Source of the DNA: Streptomyces sp. TLI_053
Lineage (GTDB): Bacteria; Actinomycetota; Actinomycetes; Streptomycetales; Streptomycetaceae
DNA: 64,000 bases
Direction of reading: 5' to 3'
NCBI RefSeq assembly: GCF_900105395.1
Contig: NZ_LT629775.1
Location: forward strand, 3,804,001-3,868,000
The stretch's first letter is position 1, and each line of letters starts with the position of its first letter. Positions 21,117-32,804 of the stretch are shown piece after piece. Under the pieces are notes generated by a model. The model was not told the DNA's origin and ran no database searches. It saw only the letters and a list, made by a program, of their open reading frames with translations. Both the position numbers and the translations under genes were made by a program.

Positions 21117-22607
21117 ATGTCCGAAACCTCCCGTTCGCAAGTCCCCCTGCACCAGGACGCCCCCGCCGGCTCCGCCGCGCCGGCCGTCCCGCGGGGTACC
21201 GGGGTCCGGAGGACCGCCCTGGGGGTGAGCGAACTCGTCCAGGCGGCGCTGCCGCTGATCGCCGAGTGGCTACCCACCCAGCGCTGGTACGCCGGGAAGG
21301 GGCGGCCGATCACCGGCCTCGTCCCCGTGGTCGGCACCCCCCTCCAGGTCGGCGACCCCGCCCTGCTGCACCTGCTGCTCCGGGTCGAACACGCCGCCAC
21401 CGCCGGCGTGCCGCACGGCGACCTGTACCAACTGCTGCTCGGCATCCGCTCGAAGGGCCCGGCCGGCATCGAGCCGGCCGCCGTCCTCGGCCGCCTCACC
21501 CAGGGCCCGTACGACGGGGCCACGCTCTTCGACGCGGTGCACGACCCGGAGCTCACCGGGCGGCTGCTGGAGCACCTGGCCACCGGCGACCGGTTCGGCG
21601 CGCTGTCGTTCCGGCGCACCCCCGGCTCCGGACTGCCCACCAACCTGCCCGGGCGGGCCTCCACCGCCGAGCAGTCCAACAGCTCCGTCATCTACGGCAC
21701 CTCGTACATCCTGAAGCTGTTCCGCCGCGTCCACCCCGGCACCAACCCCGACCTGGAACTCTCGCTCGCGCTCTCCCGGGCCGGTTCGACCCGCATCCCC
21801 CGGGTCGCCGCCTGGTTCGAGAGCCGGCTGGAGCGCACCGAGCCGGCCACCCTCGGCCTGCTCCAGCGCTACCTCCCGGAGGCCGAGGACGGCTGGGAAC
21901 TCGCCCTCGACCAGGTCGGCCGGCTGAAGGGCGACCCCTCCCCCGGCAACTTCGCGATCGAGGCGCACCGGCTCGGCCGCGCCACCGCCGAGGTGCACCG
22001 GGTGCTCTCCCGGTCGATGCCGGTCGCCCGGCTGGACCGGGCGCAGACCAGGCAGCTGGCCACCGCGATGGCCGACCGGCTGGACAGCGCGGTCGCCGCC
22101 GTCCCGGGGCTGATGCGCTACCGGGGTGCGCTGCGCTCGGCCTTCGGCCAGATGGCCGACGCCCACCCGGACGGCCTGGCGGTCCAGCGGATCCACGGCG
22201 ACCTGCACCTCGGCCAGGCCATGCGCACCCCGCACGGCTGGGTCCTGCTCGACTTCGAGGGCGAGCCGGCCAAGTCGGTGGCCGAGCGGCGCGAACCGCA
22301 GACCGCTCTGCGGGACGTCGCCGCGATGCTCCGCTCCTTCGACTACGCCGCCGCCCACCTGCTGGCCGGCGGGCCGTCCGACCCGGAACTCGCGCACCTC
22401 GCCGCCGCCTGGGCGCAGCGCAACCGCACCGCCTTCTGCGCCGGCTACACCGCGGGCGGCGGCACCGACCCGGCGGCGTCGCCGGAGCTGATGCGCGCGC
22501 TGGAGATCGACAAGGCGGTGTACGAGGTGGTCTACGAGGCCAGGCACCGGCCCAGCTGGCTGCCGATCCCGCTGGCCGCCATCAACCGGCTCGCCCTCAC
22601 GGTCTGA
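21117..22607 (+). CDS. pep2: Maltokinase (Pep2/Mak)
   Basis: This 496-residue kinase phosphorylates maltose with ATP to maltose 1-phosphate, the GlgE donor. The fold is aminoglycoside-phosphotransferase-like. The cap domain begins near LPTQRWYAGKGRP (about residue 50). The catalytic loop is HGDLHLGQ with Asp362, and the metal-binding segment is LLDFEGEP about 22 residues later. The start has AAAGGGAG just upstream. It follows treS after 241 bases that include a hairpin, and precedes glgB by 180 bases; all point the same way. Confidence 0.94.
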   Translation: MSETSRSQVPLHQDAPAGSAAPAVPRGTGVRRTALGVSELVQAALPLIAEWLPTQRWYAGKGRPITGLVPVVGTPLQVGDPALLHLLLRVEHAATAGVPHGDLYQLLLGIRSKGPAGIEPAAVLGRLTQGPYDGATLFDAVHDPELTGRLLEHLATGDRFGALSFRRTPGSGLPTNLPGRASTAEQSNSSVIYGTSYILKLFRRVHPGTNPDLELSLALSRAGSTRIPRVAAWFESRLERTEPATLGLLQRYLPEAEDGWELALDQVGRLKGDPSPGNFAIEAHRLGRATAEVHRVLSRSMPVARLDRAQTRQLATAMADRLDSAVAAVPGLMRYRGALRSAFGQMADAHPDGLAVQRIHGDLHLGQAMRTPHGWVLLDFEGEPAKSVAERREPQTALRDVAAMLRSFDYAAAHLLAGGPSDPELAHLAAAWAQRNRTAFCAGYTAGGGTDPAASPELMRALEIDKAVYEVVYEARHRPSWLPIPLAAINRLALTV

Positions 22608-22787
22608 CCCTCCGCTCCCCCTCGCTCGGCCGGTCCGGTCCCCGCCCCACCGGGGGCCACCCCCTCCTCCTCCCCCGTTCCGCCGCCGGAGCCCCTCCCT
22701 CCCCGCCCCGGCGCCGACGGGCCCGCCGCCGCCCCGCTTCCGCCGCCCCGCCCCCGAATCCGCGCCCCGCTCCAGGAGGTCCTCGCC

Positions 22788-25268
<2,481 letters not shown>

Positions 25269-25280
25269 GCCGCCGGTGGT

Positions 25281-25313
25281 CCGCCGCTCCGCCCCCGTGG
25301 TGCGGAGCGGCGG
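25281..25313. terminator. Convergent terminator between glgB and the membrane-anchored protein gene
   Basis: A perfect 12-bp GC stem (25281-25292 with 25302-25313, loop of nine) lies between the stops at 25268 and 25324. Confidence 0.75.
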
Positions 25314-25323
25314 CCCGACGGCG

Positions 25324-26301
25324 TCAGGGGCCGGGCGGGGGGAACGCGGGCAGGGTCAGGGGGCCGGAGAGGGCCCCCTCCGTCGACGGGAGCGACGGCG
25401 CGGGTACGGCGCCCTCCTTCCCCGGGCCGGTCGCGGCTGCCCGGAGGGAGGCGAGGTCGGAGGGGCTCATCGGCCGGACCGTCGCAAGCCCACCGTCCGC
25501 CCCGGTCGGCTGCGGCATGACGGGGTGCTCCGGGATGGCGGCGGCGACCGTCTTCCAGCGCTCGTCCGCCGCCACCTCGGCGATCCGCCCGGTCGTCATC
25601 GGCGGGTCGACCCGGGTGATGCCGGACCCCGGCTCCAGCGGATTGCGGTTCCACTCCTGGAGCATGAGGTGGTACCCGCTCTTGCTGTAGAGGGAGGCGG
25701 ACCAGGTCTTCGACCCGTCCGGCTCGCCGTCCCGGGTGCCGGCCTGGTAGACCACCAACTGCGAGCCGTCCGTCGTGGTGGCGGAGGTGCAGACATCGAG
25801 GCCGTCGGCGTACGCGCAGCCCTTGGCGTCATCGGGCATCACCGAGGGGCCGGTGATCCAGAACAGGTAGTACGCCAGGCCGTGCCCGTCGTCGTGGGTC
25901 AGCCGGAGCTGCGGGGTACCGCTCTCCGTCCCCCGCGCCTCCTCGACCTTCACGATGTTCCCGGCCGGCAGCAGCGGCGTGAACAGGTCGAGGAACTCCT
26001 GGCCGGACACCGGCGCCGCGGTCGCCCCGGCGGACGGTGCGCCCGCCGCCGCGACCCGGCCGGTGCCACCGCCCGGCAGGCCGGCCAGCGCCACCCCGCC
26101 GACGCCGACCAGGGCCAGCGCGGCGGCTCCGGCCAGCACCGACGCCCGCCGGCGGCGGCGCAGTCGGCGCCCGTACGACCAGCCGGTGTCGACCAGCGGC
26201 AGGGGCTCGGTGTGGAACGTCTCCCCCGCCCGGGCCATCGCCGCGGAGAGGTCCTGCTCGTACTGGGTGTCGGTCTCGGGAAGGTCCCGGTCTGCGGGCA
26301 T
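25324..26301 (-). CDS. Single-pass membrane protein encoded after an ECF sigma factor
   Basis: This 325-residue protein starts at an ATG with GGTGG six bases upstream. About 60 cytoplasmic residues end in a strongly basic RRLRRRRR patch. One membrane helix follows (about 64-85, ASVLAGAAALALVGVGG...), then an extracytoplasmic domain of about 230 residues containing two Cys (GCAYADGLDVC) likely to form a disulfide. It has no recognised anti-sigma zinc motif. Its position 67 bases after the sigma gene suggests co-transcription and a role as regulator or effector of that sigma factor. This pairing is common for SigE-family sigma factors in streptomycetes, but the function is unproven. Confidence 0.8.
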   Translation of the reverse strand: MPADRDLPETDTQYEQDLSAAMARAGETFHTEPLPLVDTGWSYGRRLRRRRRASVLAGAAALALVGVGGVALAGLPGGGTGRVAAAGAPSAGATAAPVSGQEFLDLFTPLLPAGNIVKVEEARGTESGTPQLRLTHDDGHGLAYYLFWITGPSVMPDDAKGCAYADGLDVCTSATTTDGSQLVVYQAGTRDGEPDGSKTWSASLYSKSGYHLMLQEWNRNPLEPGSGITRVDPPMTTGRIAEVAADERWKTVAAAIPEHPVMPQPTGADGGLATVRPMSPSDLASLRAAATGPGKEGAVPAPSLPSTEGALSGPLTLPAFPPPGP

Positions 26302-26368
26302 GCTGAACCACCGTTTCGGGTCGGTCGGTCGGTCGATGAAGGTCGGTCGATGGAGGTGGAGCGGGAGC

Positions 26369-26917
26369 TCAGTGGTCGGCGAGGGCGCGCAGGTCGTCGC
26401 CGAGCACGGCCCGGATCCGGGCCAGCGCCCGGACGGACTGCGTCCGCACGGCGCCCGGGCTGCGGCGGAGGATCTCGGCGGTCTGCTCGACGCTGCGGTC
26501 CTCCCAGTAGCGCAGGACCAGCACCGCCCGGTCGCGCGGCGAGAGCCGGGCGAGCGCGTCGACCAGCGCCAGCCGCAGCGCCGGGTCGCCCTCCCTGGCG
26601 GCGGTGTCCGGAACCGCGTCGACCGGCTGCTCGCCGCTGCTGCGCCGGCTGCGGTGCGACAGGAAGGCCCGGACCAGCACGGTGTGCGCGTAGCCGGCCG
26701 GGTTGTCGATCCGCTCGCGCGGGGCGAACCAGGAGGTCCGGTGCCACTGGGCGTAGATCCGCCCGAGCGTCTCCTGGACCAGGTCCTCCGCCAGGTGGGT
26801 GTCACCGCCCGCGAGCAGGCAGGCGGTGCGGTACAGGTGCGGGGTCCTCGCCGTCGCGAAGGCCCGGAAGTCCTCGTCCCGGCCCGCCTTCGTCCGTAGC
26901 TGACTCTCTCGTGCCAT
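26369..26917 (-). CDS. SigE-family ECF RNA polymerase sigma factor
   Basis: This protein of about 182 residues has a sigma-70 region 2 (about 15-85, including LAEDLVQETLGRIYAQW) and region 4 (about 120-175, SPRDRAVLVLRYWEDRSVEQTAEILRRSPGAVRTQ) with a clear helix-turn-helix. The start at 26917 is supported by GGGGAG nine bases upstream; the frame is open further to 26989. The 67-base gap to the downstream membrane-protein gene contains short GGTCGGTCG tandem repeats. Name note: it belongs to the family called SigE-like, not necessarily to the cell-envelope sigma E of S. coelicolor. Confidence 0.92.
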   Translation of the reverse strand: MARESQLRTKAGRDEDFRAFATARTPHLYRTACLLAGGDTHLAEDLVQETLGRIYAQWHRTSWFAPRERIDNPAGYAHTVLVRAFLSHRSRRSSGEQPVDAVPDTAAREGDPALRLALVDALARLSPRDRAVLVLRYWEDRSVEQTAEILRRSPGAVRTQSVRALARIRAVLGDDLRALADH

Positions 26918-27059
26918 CCGCCGGGCTCCCCTGCCTCGTTTTCCCCTACACCTGAATGACCTGCGGACGGCCGGGCACGTTACAGGCACCCGCCGAATTC
27001 CCTCCGCCCCGCGGCTAGGCTCCCCGCCGGGGACGTCGGTGGGGACCGGGGGGAGCTTC

Positions 27060-27734
27060 GTGGGGACGGTGCTGGGGTGGGGGTACGTGCTGCTGCCGCT
27101 GGTCTGCTGGGCGGTGCTGGCGCGGACCAGGGCGGTCGGGGCGGCGGTCGCCGGGGGGCTGGCCGCGTTGGCGGTCGTCCCGGTGGGCCTGGAGTACGGC
27201 TGGTTCCACAGCCGGGCCGTCGCGGAGTCGCAGGCCGGCTATCCGCTCGCCGCCGGACTGGTCGTGCTGCTCGGCGCCCTGGCCGAGCACCTGCGGCGCG
27301 GCCACCGGCCGGCCGGCGGGTCCGGCCGGACCACCGCCGCGATCGCCCTGACCGCGGCGCACGCGCTGCTCGGCCTCGTGGTCGGCCTGCTCTACCAGCT
27401 CGCCGTGCACGAGCCCTTCTCCCCCGAGCGGTACGAGCTGGCGCTGCCGCCGGGCCTCGCCGTCGAGCACGACAGCGGCCCGGACCGGGACTGCGGCCTG
27501 CACACCTGTCTGCGCGAGCTCACGGTGGTGAGCACCGAGGGCCTGCCCGCCGCCGAGGTCGCCCGCCGGCTGCGGGAGCGGCTGACGGCGGACGGCTGGC
27601 GCACCCGGCCGGACCTCGTCCTGGCCCGTCGGCACGGGTGGCTGCTGGACAAGCGGATCACCCTGCTGACCGTCACCGAGCGGCCGGCCGGGGTCGCCGT
27701 CGAACTCGCCGGTCCGGACCGCTCGCCCTGGTGA
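27060..27734 (+). CDS. Membrane protein of unknown function
   Basis: I do not recognise this gene. The 224-residue product has three or four hydrophobic segments in its first half (around residues 4-20, 25-45, 60-75 and 90-115), then a soluble C-terminal half of about 110 residues with two Cys (DCGLHTC) and a cluster of charged residues. The GTG at 27060 is preferred because GGGGGGAG lies five bases upstream; a GTG at 27039 would add seven residues. It diverges from the sigma factor gene, so the pair shares a 140-bp promoter region, and might be a target of that sigma factor. Confidence 0.75.
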   Translation: MGTVLGWGYVLLPLVCWAVLARTRAVGAAVAGGLAALAVVPVGLEYGWFHSRAVAESQAGYPLAAGLVVLLGALAEHLRRGHRPAGGSGRTTAAIALTAAHALLGLVVGLLYQLAVHEPFSPERYELALPPGLAVEHDSGPDRDCGLHTCLRELTVVSTEGLPAAEVARRLRERLTADGWRTRPDLVLARRHGWLLDKRITLLTVTERPAGVAVELAGPDRSPW

Positions 27735-27844
27735 CCTTCGGCCCCTTGCCCCCGCCCGACCGTTCCGCTCGCCGACACGCGTTCACGGTGCGAATGTATG
27801 GTCGATATGACCACTTCCTGGGACGACGGGACGGAGAGAACCGC

Positions 27845-29974
27845 GTGGCGCGCAGCGTGTACGTGACCGGGATCGACCGGGGCGACGGCCGGCAGGCGGT
27901 GGAGCTCGGGGTCATGGAGCTGCTCACCCGCCAGGTGGACCGGGTCGGGGTGTTCCGTCCGCTGGTGCACGCCTCCGCACAGGGCGCCGCCGGCTCCGAC
28001 CACGTGGTCGAGCTGCTGCGGGCCCGCTACCGGCTGGACCTGCCGCCGGCCGACCTCTACGGCCTCGACTACGAGGCGGCCGCCGCGCTGCAGGCCGCCC
28101 AGGGCCAGGACGAGCTGGTCTCGGTACTGGTGGACCGGTTCCGGGCGCTGGAGCGCCGCTGCGAGGCAGTGCTGGTGCTGGGCACCGACTTCGCGGACAC
28201 CAACATCCCCGACGAGCTGGCCTTCAACGCCCGGCTGGCGAACGAGTTCGGCGCCGCCGTGCTGCCGGTGGTCGGCGGCCACGGCGAGGACGCGGACGCG
28301 GTGATCGCCGAGGTCCGCAACGCCCACCGCGCGTACACCGACCTCGGTTGCGAGACCCTGGCGATGGTCGCCAACCGGGTCGCCCCGGCGGCCAAGCAGC
28401 CGGTCCAGCGCAAGCTGACCGAGAAGCTGCCGATCCCCGCCTACGTCATCCCCGAGGAGCCGGCGCTGGCCGCGCCGACCGTCGCCCAGCTGGTCGAGGC
28501 CACCGGCGCCGAGGTGCTGATCGGCGACGCCTCCGGCCTCGCCCGGGACGTGCGCGGCTTCGTCTTCGGCGGCGCCATGCTGCCGACCTTCCTGGACGCG
28601 CTGACCGAGGGGGCGCTGGTCGTCACCCCCGGCGACCGCGCCGATCTGGTGATCGGCTCGCTGGCCGCGCACGCCGCCGGCGCCCCGCCGATCGCCGGGG
28701 TGCTGCTCACCCTCGGCCAGCACCCCGGCCCGAACGTGATGGCGCTCGCCGCCCGGCTGGCCCCCGGCACCCCGGTGGCGGTCGTCCCGGAGGGCAGCTG
28801 GCTCACCGCCGCCGCCCTGACCCATCTGGAGGGCAAGCTCTCCTCGGCCAGCCCGCGGAAGGCCGAGATCGCCCTCGGGCTGTTCGAACTGCACGTGGAC
28901 ACCGCCGAGTTGACCAATCTGATCGAGGTCGGCCGGTCCGAGCGGGTGACCCCGATGATGTTCGAGCACGCGCTGCTGGAACGGGCCAGGGCGGCCCGCC
29001 GGCACGTGGTGCTGCCGGAGGGCACCGAGGAGCGGGTGCTGCGCGCCGCCGAGATCCTGCTGCGCCGCAACATCTGCGACCTCACCCTGCTCGGCGAGGT
29101 CGACGCCGTCCGCCGCAGGGCCGCCGCCCTGGGCATCGCGCTGCCCGAGCCGGACGCCGGGGCCGACCGGGCCCAGGTGCGGATCGTCGACCCGGCCACC
29201 AGCCCGCTGCGCCGCCAGTTCGCCGAGCTGTACGCCAAGCTGCGGGCGCACAAGGGCATGACCGTGGAACTGGCCCTGGACGTGGTCACCGACGTCTCCT
29301 ACTTCGGCACCCTGATGGTCCAGGAGGGCATCGCCGACGGGATGGTCTCCGGCGCGGTGCACTCCACCGCCGCCACCATCCGGCCCGCGTTCGAGGTGAT
29401 CAAGACCTCGCCGGGCGCGTCCATCGTGTCCAGCGTCTTCTTCATGTGCCTGGCGGACAAGGTGCTGGTCTACGGCGACTGCGCGGTCAACCCGGACCCG
29501 GACGCCCAGCAGCTGGCCGACATCGCCATCCAGTCCGCCGCCACCGCCGCCCAGTTCGGGGTCGAGCCGAGGGTCGCGATGCTGTCCTACTCGACCGGCA
29601 CCTCCGGCTCCGGGGCGGACGTCGACAAGGTCCGCAAGGCCACCGAGCTGGTCCGCGAGCTGCGCCCGGACATCCTGGTCGAGGGGCCGATCCAGTACGA
29701 CGCGGCGGTGGACGAGTACGTCGCGGCGACCAAACTGCCGGGCTCGGCGGTGGCGGGCCGGGCGACCGTGCTGATCTTCCCGGACCTCAACACCGGCAAC
29801 AACACCTACAAGGCGGTGCAGCGCTCGGCGGGCGCGGTCGCCGTCGGGCCGGTGCTCCAGGGGCTGCGCAAGCCGGTCAACGACCTGTCGCGCGGCGCGC
29901 TGGTGCAGGACATCGTCAACACGGTGGCGATCACCGCCATCCAGTCCCAGGAGCGCACCGAGGTGAAGGCATGA
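27845..29974 (+). CDS. pta: Phosphate acetyltransferase (long form with DRTGG domain)
   Basis: Pta interconverts acetyl-CoA plus phosphate and acetyl phosphate. The GTG at 27845 follows a GGAGAG site by about seven bases; the frame is open upstream but shows no better start. The 709-residue protein is the long form: an N-terminal BioD-like P-loop domain (about 1-210), a DRTGG regulatory domain (about 215-330) and the catalytic PTA_PTB domain (about 380-705), with VSGAVHSTAATIRPAFEVIKT near its centre. The stop overlaps the ackA start by ATGA, so the acetate node is one operon. Confidence 0.96.
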   Translation: MARSVYVTGIDRGDGRQAVELGVMELLTRQVDRVGVFRPLVHASAQGAAGSDHVVELLRARYRLDLPPADLYGLDYEAAAALQAAQGQDELVSVLVDRFRALERRCEAVLVLGTDFADTNIPDELAFNARLANEFGAAVLPVVGGHGEDADAVIAEVRNAHRAYTDLGCETLAMVANRVAPAAKQPVQRKLTEKLPIPAYVIPEEPALAAPTVAQLVEATGAEVLIGDASGLARDVRGFVFGGAMLPTFLDALTEGALVVTPGDRADLVIGSLAAHAAGAPPIAGVLLTLGQHPGPNVMALAARLAPGTPVAVVPEGSWLTAAALTHLEGKLSSASPRKAEIALGLFELHVDTAELTNLIEVGRSERVTPMMFEHALLERARAARRHVVLPEGTEERVLRAAEILLRRNICDLTLLGEVDAVRRRAAALGIALPEPDAGADRAQVRIVDPATSPLRRQFAELYAKLRAHKGMTVELALDVVTDVSYFGTLMVQEGIADGMVSGAVHSTAATIRPAFEVIKTSPGASIVSSVFFMCLADKVLVYGDCAVNPDPDAQQLADIAIQSAATAAQFGVEPRVAMLSYSTGTSGSGADVDKVRKATELVRELRPDILVEGPIQYDAAVDEYVAATKLPGSAVAGRATVLIFPDLNTGNNTYKAVQRSAGAVAVGPVLQGLRKPVNDLSRGALVQDIVNTVAITAIQSQERTEVKA

Positions 29975-31203
29975 GTGAAGGTACCCGCGTCCTGGTGCTG
30001 AACGCCGGGTCCTCGTCGGTGAAGTACCAGCTGATCGACATGCTGGACGGCGCCCGGCTCGCCTCCGGCCTGGTCGAGCGGATCGGCGAGACCGGCGGGC
30101 GGCTGGTGCACACCCCGCGCGGCGGCACCGAGCGGGAGGCCGCCCAGGCCTTCCCCGACCACGGCGCGGCCCTCAAGGCGGTCGCCGAGGAGCTGGCCGC
30201 CGACGGCCTCGGCCTGGACTCCCCCGAGCTGGCCGCGATCGGGCACCGGGTGGTGCACGGCGGACTGCGGTTCACCGAGCCGACCGTGATCACCGACGAG
30301 GTGCTGCGGGAGATCCGCCGGCTGATCCCGGTGGCGCCGCTGCACAATCCGGCCAACATCACCGGCATCGAGGTGGCCCGCGCGCTGCGGCCCGACCTGC
30401 CGCAGGTGGCCGTCTTCGACACCGCCTTCCACGCCTCGATGCCGGAGTACGCCGCCCGGTACGCGATCGACCGGGCGGTGGCCGACGAGCACCGGGTGCG
30501 CCGCTACGGCTTCCACGGCACCTCGCACCAGTACGTCTCGCGGGCCACCGCGCGGCTGCTCGGCAAGGACCCGGCCGAGGTCAACGTGATCGTGCTGCAC
30601 CTGGGCAACGGCGCCTCCGCCTCGGCCGTGAGCGGGGGGCGCTGCGTCGACACCTCGATGGGCCTGACCCCGCTGGAGGGCCTGGTGATGGGCACTCGTT
30701 CGGGTGATATCGACGCCGGCGTGGTCTTCCACCTGCACCGGGTCGGCGGCCTGTCGGTCGACGCGATCGACGACCTGCTCAACCGCCGCAGCGGACTGCT
30801 GGGCCTGTGCGGCGACAACGACATGCGCGAGATCATGCGCCGCGCCGACGCGGGCGACCAGGACGCGCGACTGGCCTTCGACACCTACGTGCACCGGGTG
30901 CGCAAGTACGTCGGCGGCTACTACGCGGTCCTCGGCCGGGTGGACGCGATCGCCTTCACCGCCGGGGTCGGGGAGAACGCCGCGCCGGTGCGCGCGGCGG
31001 TCGCCGCCGGCCTGGAGGAACTCGGCATCGCCGTCGACCCGGAGCTCAACTCGGTACGCTCGCGCGAGCCGAGGATCATCTCTCCCGCGCTGCTGCCGTC
31101 CGGGAGCCGCGCCCGGGTGGCGGTCGCCGTCGTCCCGACCGACGAGGAGCTGGAGATCGCCCGGCAGACCTTCGCCCTGGTGCACCGATCGGCCGAAAAC
31201 TGA
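29971..31203 (+). CDS. ackA: Acetate kinase
   Basis: AckA converts acetyl phosphate plus ADP to acetate plus ATP (and the reverse). The 410-residue protein starts at the ATG overlapping the pta stop. Family signatures are present: NAGSSSVKYQL at the N-terminus, GHRVVHGG, FDTAFHASM, RRYGFHGTSHQYV and the phosphate-binding HLGNGASASA followed by MGTRSGDIDAG. Its length is normal. A 94-base gap separates it from pyk, which seems to have its own promoter. Confidence 0.97.
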   Translation: MSEGTRVLVLNAGSSSVKYQLIDMLDGARLASGLVERIGETGGRLVHTPRGGTEREAAQAFPDHGAALKAVAEELAADGLGLDSPELAAIGHRVVHGGLRFTEPTVITDEVLREIRRLIPVAPLHNPANITGIEVARALRPDLPQVAVFDTAFHASMPEYAARYAIDRAVADEHRVRRYGFHGTSHQYVSRATARLLGKDPAEVNVIVLHLGNGASASAVSGGRCVDTSMGLTPLEGLVMGTRSGDIDAGVVFHLHRVGGLSVDAIDDLLNRRSGLLGLCGDNDMREIMRRADAGDQDARLAFDTYVHRVRKYVGGYYAVLGRVDAIAFTAGVGENAAPVRAAVAAGLEELGIAVDPELNSVRSREPRIISPALLPSGSRARVAVAVVPTDEELEIARQTFALVHRSAEN

Positions 31204-31284
31204 CCCCTCGTCGTCTCGCTCCGCGGAATCCTTCGTCGGCGATTCCTTTCCATTCGGGCCGAATGCACCCATAACACGAACGGA

Positions 31285-31290
31285 TAGACT
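31285..31290 (+). promoter_or_regulatory. Candidate -10 element for a leaderless pyk transcript
   Basis: TAGACT ends seven bases before the pyk ATG at 31298, and there is no ribosome-binding site in between. A start point six to eight bases downstream would coincide with the ATG. No good -35 hexamer is visible. Confidence 0.45.
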
Positions 31291-31297
31291 GATCGAT

Positions 31298-32725
31298 ATG
31301 CGCCGAGCGAAAATTGTCTGCACCCTGGGTCCCGCGACGGACTCCTACGAACAGCTGAAGGCCATCGTCGAGGCGGGCATGAACGTCGCCCGACTGAACA
31401 TGAGCCACGGCACCCACGCGGACCACGAGGAGCGGTACCGCAAGGTCCGCCAGGTCTCGGAGGACACCGGCAAGGCCATCGGCGTCCTGGCCGACCTCCA
31501 GGGTCCCAAGATCCGTCTGGCGACCTTCGCCAACGGCCCGGTGACCGTCGACAACGGCGACGAGTTCACCATCACCACCGAGGACGTCCCCGGTGACCAG
31601 TACATCTGCGGGACCACCTACAAGGGCCTGCCCGGCGACGTCAAGCCCGGCGACCCGGTCCTGATCAACGACGGCGTCATCGCCCTGGAGGTCGTCAGCG
31701 TCGACGGCCCGCGGGTGAGGACCGTGGTCGTCGAGGGCGGCGTGCTCTCGAACAACAAGGGCATCAACCTCCCCGGCGCGGCCGTCAACGTGCCCGCCCT
31801 GTCCGAGAAGGACAAGGAGGACCTGCGGTTCGCCCTCCGTCTGGGCGTCGACATGGTCGCGCTGTCCTTCGTCCGCAACGCCGCGGACGTCAAGGACGTG
31901 CACGCGGTCATGGACGAGGTCGGCATCCGGGTGCCGGTCATCGCCAAGATCGAGAAGCCGCAGGCCGTCGAGGCCATGGAGGAGATCGTCCTCGCCTTCG
32001 ACGCGATCATGGTGGCGCGCGGCGACCTGGCCGTCGAGTACCCGCTGGAGCGGGTGCCGCTGGTCCAGAAGCAGCTGATCACCCTGGCCCGCCGGAACGC
32101 CAAGCCGGTCATCGTCGCCACCCAGATGATGGAGTCGATGATCCACGCCTCGCGCCCCACCCGCGCCGAGGTCTCCGACGTCGCCAACGCCATCCTGGAC
32201 GGCACCGACGCGGTCATGCTGTCCGCCGAGTCCAGCGTCGGCAAGTACCCGGTCGAGACCGTCCGCACCATGAGCCGGATCTGTGAGAAGGCCGAGGAGG
32301 AGCTGCTCTCCCAGGGCCTCCAGCCGCTCAACCCGGGCCGCAAGCCGCGCACCCAGGGCGGCTCGATCGCCCGCGCCGCGTGCGAGCTGGGCGACTTCCT
32401 CAACGGCAAGGCGCTGGTCGCGTTCACCAAGTCCGGTGACACCGCGCGCCGGCTCTCCCGCTACCGTTCGCCGATCCCGGTGATCGCGTTCACCCCGGAC
32501 AACGCCACCCGCAACCAGCTCTCGCTGAGCTGGGGCGTCGAGGCCCACGTCACCGAGCAGGTCGGCTCGACCGACGCGATGGTGGCCCAGGTCGACGGCG
32601 AGCTGCTGCGCATCGGCGAGCTGAACGAGGGCGACACGGTCATCGTCACGGCCGGCTCCCCGCCCGGGATCCCCGGCAACACCAACATGGTCCAGGTCCA
32701 CCACCTGGGCACCCGCAGCGCGTAA
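31298..32725 (+). CDS. pyk: Pyruvate kinase
   Basis: This 475-residue glycolytic enzyme transfers phosphate from phosphoenolpyruvate to ADP. It opens MRRAKIVCTLGPATDSYEQL. It has the barrel motif RLNMSHG, the B-domain from about residue 70, the active-site segment IAKIEKPQAVEAMEEI with the catalytic Lys, MVARGDLAVEYP, and ATQMMESMI. The regulatory C-domain is complete. The length is normal. There is no ribosome-binding site, while a TAGACT box is close, so translation may begin on a leaderless mRNA. It lies just downstream of pta-ackA and ends at a very strong terminator. Confidence 0.97.
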   Translation: MRRAKIVCTLGPATDSYEQLKAIVEAGMNVARLNMSHGTHADHEERYRKVRQVSEDTGKAIGVLADLQGPKIRLATFANGPVTVDNGDEFTITTEDVPGDQYICGTTYKGLPGDVKPGDPVLINDGVIALEVVSVDGPRVRTVVVEGGVLSNNKGINLPGAAVNVPALSEKDKEDLRFALRLGVDMVALSFVRNAADVKDVHAVMDEVGIRVPVIAKIEKPQAVEAMEEIVLAFDAIMVARGDLAVEYPLERVPLVQKQLITLARRNAKPVIVATQMMESMIHASRPTRAEVSDVANAILDGTDAVMLSAESSVGKYPVETVRTMSRICEKAEEELLSQGLQPLNPGRKPRTQGGSIARAACELGDFLNGKALVAFTKSGDTARRLSRYRSPIPVIAFTPDNATRNQLSLSWGVEAHVTEQVGSTDAMVAQVDGELLRIGELNEGDTVIVTAGSPPGIPGNTNMVQVHHLGTRSA

Positions 32726-32738
32726 GCGGCGCGGAACA

Positions 32739-32785
32739 CGCCCGTGGGGCGGCCCCTCCTCGTCGGAGGGGCCGCCCCACGGGCG
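32739..32785. terminator. 21-bp terminator between pyk and a convergent gene
   Basis: Arms 32739-32759 and 32765-32785 are perfectly complementary around a five-base loop, followed by TTTCC. It is the longest perfect stem I found in the window and can serve both convergent genes. Confidence 0.9.
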
Positions 32786-32804
32786 TTTCCGGAGCCGGGG
32801 CGGA

